From Paragonimus westermani (Eukaryota > Platyhelminthes > Trematoda > Plagiorchiida > Troglotrematidae), in NCBI GenBank assembly GCA_008508345.1, contig QNGE01002377.1, forward strand, positions 32,008-96,007: a stretch of 64,000 nucleotides of DNA, in the 5' to 3' direction. The notes beneath the pieces were generated by a model. It did no database searches. It had not been told where the DNA came from and saw only the letters and a list, made by a program, of their open reading frames with translations. Below are positions 58,191 through 64,000 of the stretch, in pieces; the stretch's first letter is position 1; each line of letters starts with the position of its first letter. Both the position numbers and the translations under genes were made by a program.

Positions 58191-59246
58191 TGATGAGCAG
58201 TGCTCCCTAATTCTGACTGTTTGAGTGCGACCTTTAATGTATGACGCCTAGAGATGCAAGATCACCATGCGAAGATACTTCGGTTGTGGAAGAACCATCT
58301 AGGTTCGATGTAGACAACTCTGTACCAGTGCACTTCGAGGTAAAAGCACTTCCCTCATCGATAACTTGTAAGCAAGTGTGACACATTGAACCGACTGCTG
58401 TAAGCCCAAAGTGTACTACGGGACGGAAGGCCCATGTATCACTCGTTACTGGTGTATTAACGTGATTCCGTTTTAACCACTTATCGTTATTTCCTTCAGG
58501 AGAATCCGGAAAAACTCTAGCAAAATCCGGTCGTACGGCTTACCTAAGGCTTTCGACTGCACATGTTGTCTTGTTTGCCTGTTCTCCATGCATGGTTCCC
58601 TGCGTATCTGCTGCATCATGCCCGAAAGAAACCCACCATCCCTGGGAATTTGGATACACGAAACAGAGCGAGATTTTTACGTGGTGAGTGTCCTACATAA
58701 AGTGGCATTCAGGCAACACAGGAAGCCTGAAATCCTTACTGTTATGTTTTCCCAATCCGTGGTCATTCGGTGCAGTCAATAAATGTTCCACGAGACCCAC
58801 TCTAACGAAGAAGCCAGGCCCACGTGAAAGCAAACATGTGGGTTGGGTGGCATGAAGTGGCCGTCCGGCTACCAGTAATTTCTTACAAATGCTCAGAAAG
58901 TTCGTATACCTGCACACAACATCTACTTCCTTGTTGGAATTCATGGCAAGAGAGAGGGCAGAGTACGAGGAAAAGCCTGGGGAACTATGCTTATAATTGA
59001 GGAGCTTGCCGGGGCTGGAGTCTGTTTGTTCTTCCCAGTTGTTCCGACGACTCTTCTTATGAGCTGTGAGCGCGACATCACCATCTGTCATGGTGCGTTT
59101 GTAACAAGTCAGCGGTGGAGCGATGTCTTGGCAGTAGCTTCCAAATATAAAACCGGCAGATCAAAAGACTAGCTGCTTTTACTAGTGTTCGTTGAGGCCG
59201 GCGTGTTTGAAGTGATCCTGTAGCGGCCTAGAGATTCCACCGGCCC
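58191..59246. other. No gene recognised
   Basis: A 132-codon minus-strand frame (59,091-58,693) is open but matches nothing I know and has no clear splice context. The stretch ends at the start of the tandem duplication. Confidence 0.35.
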
Positions 59247-60450
59247 GCCTGCGGTATGATGTGTAAAATAGTTTCAAAACTCACGGTTGCACAGTGTACC
59301 TAAGTTTTGACAAAGCTCGTATGAGGTATGCTGTCCGATTGTTTGTCTGTATATCAGGTGACCGTGGCGCGAAACCGGAGGACACGGGTGTTACATTCTT
59401 CCTCCGGTTTGCTCGCTCGTCAACGGCCGGTCTTCAGCCCCTCTAGCTAATTCAGGTGTCGGTGCCGTTCATAGCGCTGTCAGAAACCGCTTTTACATTT
59501 CGTCGAATAAAGATCTGGTCTCTCCCCTCAACGGTCTTTTGCTATTCTCGTCTGATAATTGCGCACCTGGAGAAAAAGCGGTTCAGTGCGACAAGCACCA
59601 AGTTGGTGAGGTTGTTCGAATAATTTTTGTTTCCCACAGATATGTCGCTTGTCTACCTGTGAGTTGCTATTTTTTAATGTTCTTCACATGTTCATTTTTT
59701 GATTAGATTTATTATTCATTCCACAAAATGGAGGAGAGACCGCAGTGTTTTGTCAGACGCATCGATCAATGAATTAGCCGTACCGTTTTCACACTCTAGA
59801 GAGACTGATCCTAAATCGTGGTTTGCTCAGTTAGAAGCCACATTTGCAGCCTGCGGTATGATGTGTAAAATAGTTTCAAAACTCACGGTTGCACAGTGTA
59901 CCTAAGTTTTGACAAAGCTCGTATGAGGTATGCTGTCCGATTGTTTGTCTGTATATCAGGTGACCGTGGCGCGAAACCGGAGGACACGGGTGTTACATTC
60001 TTCCTCCGGTTTGCTCGCTCGTCAACGGCCGGTCTTCAGCCCCTCTAGCTAATTCAGGTGTCGGTGCCGTTCATAGCGCTGTCAGAAACCGCTTTTACAT
60101 TTCGTCGAATAAAGATCTGGTCTCTCCCCTCAACGGTCTTTTGCTATTCTCGTCTGATAATTGCGCACCTGGAGAAAAAGCGGTTCAGTGCGACAAGCAC
60201 CAAGTTGGTGAGGTTGTTCGAATAATTTTTGTTTCCCACAGATATGTCGCTTGTCTACCTGTGAGTTGCTATTTTTTAATGTTCTTCACATGTTCATTTT
60301 TTGATTAGATTTATTATTCATTCCACAAAATGGAGGAGAGACCGCAGTGTTTTGTCAGACGCATCGATCAATGAATTAGCCGTACCGTTTTCACACTCTA
60401 GAGAGACTGATCCTAAATCGTGGTTTGCTCAGTTAGAAGCCACATTTGCG
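59247..60450 (+). repeat. 602-bp tandem direct duplication with probable LTR, leader and gag start
   Basis: Unit 1 (59,247-59,848) is followed immediately by unit 2 (59,849-60,450); by eye they are identical apart from the last base. Each contains TGTTACATTC.. with AATAAA about 118 bp further on (59,507 and 60,109), plausibly a short gypsy LTR with its poly-A signal. A leader and the first part of a gag frame (SDASINELAVPFSHSRETD..) follow. The repeat breaks inside gag codons (..EATFA), so unit 1 is a truncated gag start and unit 2 continues into the rest. Confidence 0.95.
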
Positions 60451-60874
60451 CTACGACAGATCTGTTCCGAGCTAACGCGTTTTCATCACGTAGTTGTCGC
60501 ATTGTCACCTTACGTCACTGACGAGGCGGCCGACATTCTGGAGTTATAGGACCCCATGAGGCGCTACGAGCACCTCAAAGCGGCCGCAATTAAGCGCGTT
60601 GGCTTGTCCGATCGCCAACGTATTTCTCAGCTTCTGAGTGCGCCTGAGCTCGGTGATAGTACACCATCGCAGCCCCTTCACTACATGCAGCAATTAGCTG
60701 GCACGACACACATAGAGGCTCTATTTAAGATGTGGATGAAGCGTTCGCCTATGCAAATCCAGCAGCAACCTGGTCAACCTTGGCTGAGGTCGCCAACCGG
60801 ATCCAGGAAACATACGCCACCGCTGTTTCTCATCCTGCTTCGAATACGCAGAACGCAACTGCCACTTTGAATTA
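60310..60874 (+). pseudogene. Ty3/gypsy gag, interrupted by a PLE insertion
   Basis: The frame reads INELAVPFSHSRETDPKSWF, AQLEATFALRQICS, FHHVVVALSPYVTDEAADIL, then a stop (60,547), and in the same frame YEHLKAAAIKRVGLSDRQRI and LLSAPELGDSTPSQPL. Around 60,725-60,735 it shifts into another frame giving NPAATWSTLAEVANRIQETY. This is the CsRn1-type gag order, including the RIxxLLxxEELGDxxPSxLL motif. At 60,875 the frame runs straight into PLE sequence and stops at 60,950. Beyond the PLE, from 63,851 to the window edge, a frame stays open and is probably the displaced gag remainder. Confidence 0.8.
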
Positions 60875-61267
60875 TCTGTATTACAGAAGAACGACAGTGT
60901 TGTTGAAACACGCAAGCAACCGGCGTCCGCAGTCGCAAGACACGTCCTGACCACTGGTCACGTTATCGACCCAATGTGTGCATTCAGAATCTTATTACGT
61001 CACTCCAATCCAAGATTCTTGCGGTTTGCTGAGGCGGTCGCAATCAATCGACTGAAGCCGACCTTGTGTGTTCAGAAACAATTGCTCGTAAACTTGACCC
61101 TTCCCTGGACGTAGTGACCTTTCCTAAACCACCGATTGACTATCAACCCTGCTCCCTAACTGCTCGATATAAAAAACCCGTTTCATGTTATTGCAAATTT
61201 GGTACTGACGAGTCAATACGAAATGCTTGCATCTACCAGTTTTCGTGTTCTAACAGTTTTGTTCAAA
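60875..61267 (+). repeat. Left pseudo-LTR of the PLE
   Basis: Identical to 63,458-63,850 except for G at 61,239 (A at 63,822). It contains the GIY-YIG-distal codons and 3' UTR of an upstream partial unit. The possible start codons of the main frame at 61,199 and 61,223 fall inside it. I found no CTGATGA..GAAA hammerhead signature in it. Confidence 0.93.
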
Positions 61268-63697
61268 CTTCTGAAGGGAATGAACTGTTTCAAATTTTTA
61301 AAGCGACGAATTCCCGTTGAAACTTGCAAGTTGTTGCGCCGTGTGGCCAGCTTGAGATGCAAGATAGCTCGTGAACTTGTCAAGATATCGTTTCTTGCTG
61401 AATGCACACGTGACGGTCGATATCCCTATCAATTCCTGCGGCTACTGAGAAAGAATAAGCTGAAAGTGACGAACAATAACCTCAGGCGTATTGCGACTGC
61501 ACACATCGAAACTGCGCAAATGCGACTTGTGGATTTGCGTCAAACACATTGTCGTCTTCTTTCCATCGTAGAAAACTTATCATTATGCGGTCGTATTGTG
61601 TTCACACAATTCTGTAAGACGATCACCGATCGTACGAAGAGAACTTACATCAACCGTTTGCAGAAGTCACGTAAGAAGTCTGCTGAAGAACCAGTTCCAC
61701 TGGATCCCAGTAAGTATGTATTGAACTGTTCTTCAGTACAATTAAATTCTATGCAATTAGAAGCCTTAGCTTTGGGTCTAGATTATAAAATACCATCATA
61801 CAGGCCTAATCGTATTTACATTGAAGCTCAATTTGAGAGCTTAATTGATCAATTATCAGACCTTCAGCCAACTACTGCTGACAACCTAGGCTGGCTTAAG
61901 ACCAAACTGACTGATATAGCTAACGGGTTTATCATGACCCCAATCAGCGGCCGGTGTGCTATCACAAAGCAACACCTGCAATCACTAAAAGAACTTAAAT
62001 CAAAAAATCTAGTAATACTTAAGCCAGACAAAGGCTCTGGGACAGTCATTTTAGACAGGGACGCATATGTACAGAAGATGTTGTCAATACTAGAGGACCG
62101 AACGAAGTTTCAGCAAATAGACACCGTAGACAACGTCAATGAAATAGAAGGTCGCATAGCACGGCATCTCGAACTCCTCTTACAGCTGCGCTTAATCGAT
62201 GACAGGACTTACAAAGCTCTTAAACCATGTGGGTCGTCGACACCTCAGCTCTACGGCCTCCCTAAAACACACAAATCTGGGATGCCTCTTAGGCCTATCC
62301 TGGCAATGACCAATTCTCCGTACCATAAATTGGCACGTTGGTTAGTCGAAATCCTAACTCCATTGAAACAAAAGTTTCAAACACATTCTATTAAAGATTC
62401 TTTTGAATTGATCAGTGACTTAGAAAACATCAATCTTGCTAATGAGTTGATGTGTTCTATAGACGTTCAGTCACTATTCACGAATGTCCCGTTACACGAG
62501 ACAATCGATTTTATTGGTGAGCTCGTTGAAATGAGCCACATTACTCTGCCTCTACCTAATGATATTCTGAGGGAAGCATTATTGTTATGTACTGAAAACA
62601 TCAGCTTCCGTTTTCTTGATCGGTGCTACCGCCAAATAGACGGGGTAGCCATGGGAAGTCCATTAGGGCCCATCCTGGCAGACTTTTTCATGTTAAAGAT
62701 TGAGCGGGAGTTAGCCACAGACATAGCGGGTCTGTCATATTACAAACGCTACGTCGATGATACACTAGCGTTCAGTCGGTCCAAGCAGGCAATAGATAAC
62801 CTAGTGCAGCGCCTAAATAGTTGTCATCCCAACCTGAAAGTAACATGTGAATTTGAGACCGACAACTGTTTGCCGTTTCTAGACATACTCATTAGTCGCC
62901 GGGAGGATGGCTCTATCAAAAGAGCCGTCTATAGGAAATCCACGTGGTCGGGTCAATACCTGAACTTCGGTAGTTTCACACCGGTCCATCACAAACGCGC
63001 ACTGGTGAATACACTATTCACACGAGCAAGACGAATATGTACACAGGACAGTCTTGCGAAGGAATTAGACTTGATCACATCTATACTACAATCTAACGGG
63101 TATCCAAAAAGGTTCATAGAAAGGCATAGTAGACCGAAACCACCTTCCGAACAGGTGGCCACAGTTAGAAAAAAGAAGGTTTATATAGAATTGCCTTTTA
63201 AAGGTGACTATAGCATGCATCAAACAACCCAAAGACTAGTGAATTCGATTAAACGAACATTTAACGCAGCGGAACTCTGTGTATTAGCCCGGACCCAGAA
63301 ACTGCCTGTCCCTTCAATCAAAGGAGATCAGCCTGTCGGTGCCACCTCACATTGTGTCTACCAATTTACATGTAACTGCAAAGAAAGTTACATAGGCAGA
63401 ACCGAGAGGTGCTTGATCTCCAGAGTGAAGGAACATTTGCCTAAGTGGGTGCAGAGCTCTGTATTACAGAAGAACGACAGTGTTGTTGAAACACGCAAGC
63501 AACCGGCGTCCGCAGTCGCAAGACACGTCCTGACCACTGGTCACGTTATCGACCCAATGTGTGCATTCAGAATCTTATTACGTCACTCCAATCCAAGATT
63601 CTTGCGGTTTGCTGAGGCGGTCGCAATCAATCGACTGAAGCCGACCTTGTGTGTTCAGAAACAATTGCTCGTAAACTTGACCCTTCCCTGGACGTAG
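61199..63697 (+). CDS. Penelope-like reverse transcriptase / GIY-YIG endonuclease (832 residues, intact)
   Basis: A single open frame of typical PLE length. The N-terminal domain (about 1-265) is basic. The RT core follows: SKNLVILKPDKGSGTVILDR (~268-287), STPQLYGLPKTHKSGMPLRP (~347-366), SIDVQSLFTNVPLHETIDFI (~420-439), GVAMGSPLGPILADFF (~482-497), RYVDDTLAF (YVDD codons 62,750-62,761), LPFLDILISRREDGS, and SNGYPKRFI. The C-terminal GIY-YIG domain has HCVYQFTC (the GIY strand as CVY), ESYIGRTERCLISRVKEH (~729-746) and the late AVAINRLKP. These catalyse target-primed cDNA synthesis and target nicking in this family. The start may be 61,199, 61,223 or later. Sequence shows no disabling change. 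Confidence 0.93.
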   Translation: MVLTSQYEMLASTSFRVLTVLFKLLKGMNCFKFLKRRIPVETCKLLRRVASLRCKIARELVKISFLAECTRDGRYPYQFLRLLRKNKLKVTNNNLRRIATAHIETAQMRLVDLRQTHCRLLSIVENLSLCGRIVFTQFCKTITDRTKRTYINRLQKSRKKSAEEPVPLDPSKYVLNCSSVQLNSMQLEALALGLDYKIPSYRPNRIYIEAQFESLIDQLSDLQPTTADNLGWLKTKLTDIANGFIMTPISGRCAITKQHLQSLKELKSKNLVILKPDKGSGTVILDRDAYVQKMLSILEDRTKFQQIDTVDNVNEIEGRIARHLELLLQLRLIDDRTYKALKPCGSSTPQLYGLPKTHKSGMPLRPILAMTNSPYHKLARWLVEILTPLKQKFQTHSIKDSFELISDLENINLANELMCSIDVQSLFTNVPLHETIDFIGELVEMSHITLPLPNDILREALLLCTENISFRFLDRCYRQIDGVAMGSPLGPILADFFMLKIERELATDIAGLSYYKRYVDDTLAFSRSKQAIDNLVQRLNSCHPNLKVTCEFETDNCLPFLDILISRREDGSIKRAVYRKSTWSGQYLNFGSFTPVHHKRALVNTLFTRARRICTQDSLAKELDLITSILQSNGYPKRFIERHSRPKPPSEQVATVRKKKVYIELPFKGDYSMHQTTQRLVNSIKRTFNAAELCVLARTQKLPVPSIKGDQPVGATSHCVYQFTCNCKESYIGRTERCLISRVKEHLPKWVQSSVLQKNDSVVETRKQPASAVARHVLTTGHVIDPMCAFRILLRHSNPRFLRFAEAVAINRLKPTLCVQKQLLVNLTLPWT

Positions 63698-63850
63698 TGA
63701 CCTTTCCTAAACCACCGATTGACTATCAACCCTGCTCCCTAACTGCTCGATATAAAAAACCCGTTTCATGTTATTGCAAATTTGGTACTGACGAGTCAAT
63801 ACGAAATGCTTGCATCTACCAATTTTCGTGTTCTAACAGTTTTGTTCAAA
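63458..63850 (+). repeat. Right pseudo-LTR of the PLE
   Basis: Contains the last 80 codons of the PLE frame (stop at 63,695-63,697) and its 3' UTR. It ends ..GTTCAAA, followed by TTATCGAATTG, which shares TTATC (or AATTATC) with the left junction, a possible short target-site duplication. Confidence 0.93.
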
Positions 63851-64000
63851 TTATCGAATTGTCACCCTAATTAACAAATTCAATCCTCAACAAAGCAACG
63901 TTCGAGGTCACGCTAGAAAATCCTCATTCGACAACACAGTGGCCACACAGGGTTGTGTGTTTCTTGTCAATCGCCACCGAACGCTAATCCGCATGACTGC
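63851..64000 (+). pseudogene. Probable displaced 3' continuation of the gypsy gag
   Basis: From the right PLE junction to the window edge one plus-strand frame (starting in the TTATCG junction) has no stop. Its phase is compatible with the second gag frame left of the PLE if a short target duplication is removed. No distinctive motif is present, so this is inference from position and openness. Confidence 0.4.

Larger units (their letters stand above)
60875..63850 (+). mobile_element. Complete Penelope-like element with terminal direct repeats
   Basis: The element consists of a left pseudo-LTR (60,875-61,267), a body with one long RT-GIY-YIG frame, and a right pseudo-LTR (63,458-63,850), 2,976 bp in all. 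The left repeat carries the C-terminal codons of the protein in a non-translated position, the typical PLE layout produced by partial tandem copies. The frame is intact and the repeats are 392/393 identical, implying a young copy. It sits inside a gypsy gag. Confidence 0.88.

Noticed and set aside
1..64000. CRISPR arrays, operons, bacterial promoters or rRNA
   Set aside because: Gene structure with introns and the retroelement content are animal-like; no regularly spaced short repeats or rRNA segments were seen.

Overview
The window looks like nuclear DNA of a flatworm (Platyhelminthes). It holds one intron-containing animal gene embedded in a dense mass of retroelements: two Penelope-like elements (PLEs) with C-terminal GIY-YIG domains, RTE-like and CR1/Jockey-like non-LTR elements, several Ty3/gypsy elements resembling the CsRn1 type, and a decayed MULE DNA transposon. 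Whether the source is a tapeworm (for example a diphyllobothriid) or a fluke cannot be settled from the sequence. No prokaryotic features, rRNA, CRISPR arrays or intact tRNA genes were seen.

The host gene lies on the minus strand from 26,513 down to about 3,875 and runs out of the window on the left. It is a TopBP1/Rad4/Dpb11-type checkpoint scaffold with many BRCT domains. A 2.5-kb first exon carries BRCT0 to BRCT5, exons 2 and 3 complete the next BRCT, and exon 4 plus a tentative exon 5 lie across a 15.2-kb intron. Splice phases agree at every proposed junction (1-1, 0-0, 1-1, 0-0). Intron 3 (5,773-20,958) contains an RTE/PLE composite with a 958-residue open frame, a Ty3/gypsy pol remnant and a CR1/Jockey endonuclease remnant.

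Right of the gene, 26.5-45 kb is mostly decayed repeats: a 5'-truncated non-LTR copy (28.3-29.4 kb), an antisense Ty3/gypsy gag-protease-RT remnant (33.9-35.4 kb), a nearly complete non-LTR reverse transcriptase with three in-frame stops (36.1-38.4 kb) and a CR1-like remnant (39.6-40.9 kb). Between 45.2 and 52.4 kb lies a nest: a plus-strand LTR retrotransposon of about 6.2 kb, flanked by about 0.28-kb direct repeats, splits the reverse transcriptase of an older antisense Ty3/gypsy element. A MULE transposase remnant (55.1-56.5 kb) and an antisense CR1/Jockey remnant (57.2-58.2 kb) follow.

The right end is the youngest part. A 602-bp tandem duplication contains a probable LTR, leader and the start of a gypsy gag. 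That gag is interrupted by a complete PLE (60,875-63,850) whose 393-bp terminal direct repeats differ at one base, and gag-frame sequence appears to resume after it. Apart from the TopBP1 exons, all recognisable coding sequence is of transposable-element origin. Long stretches remain unassigned.
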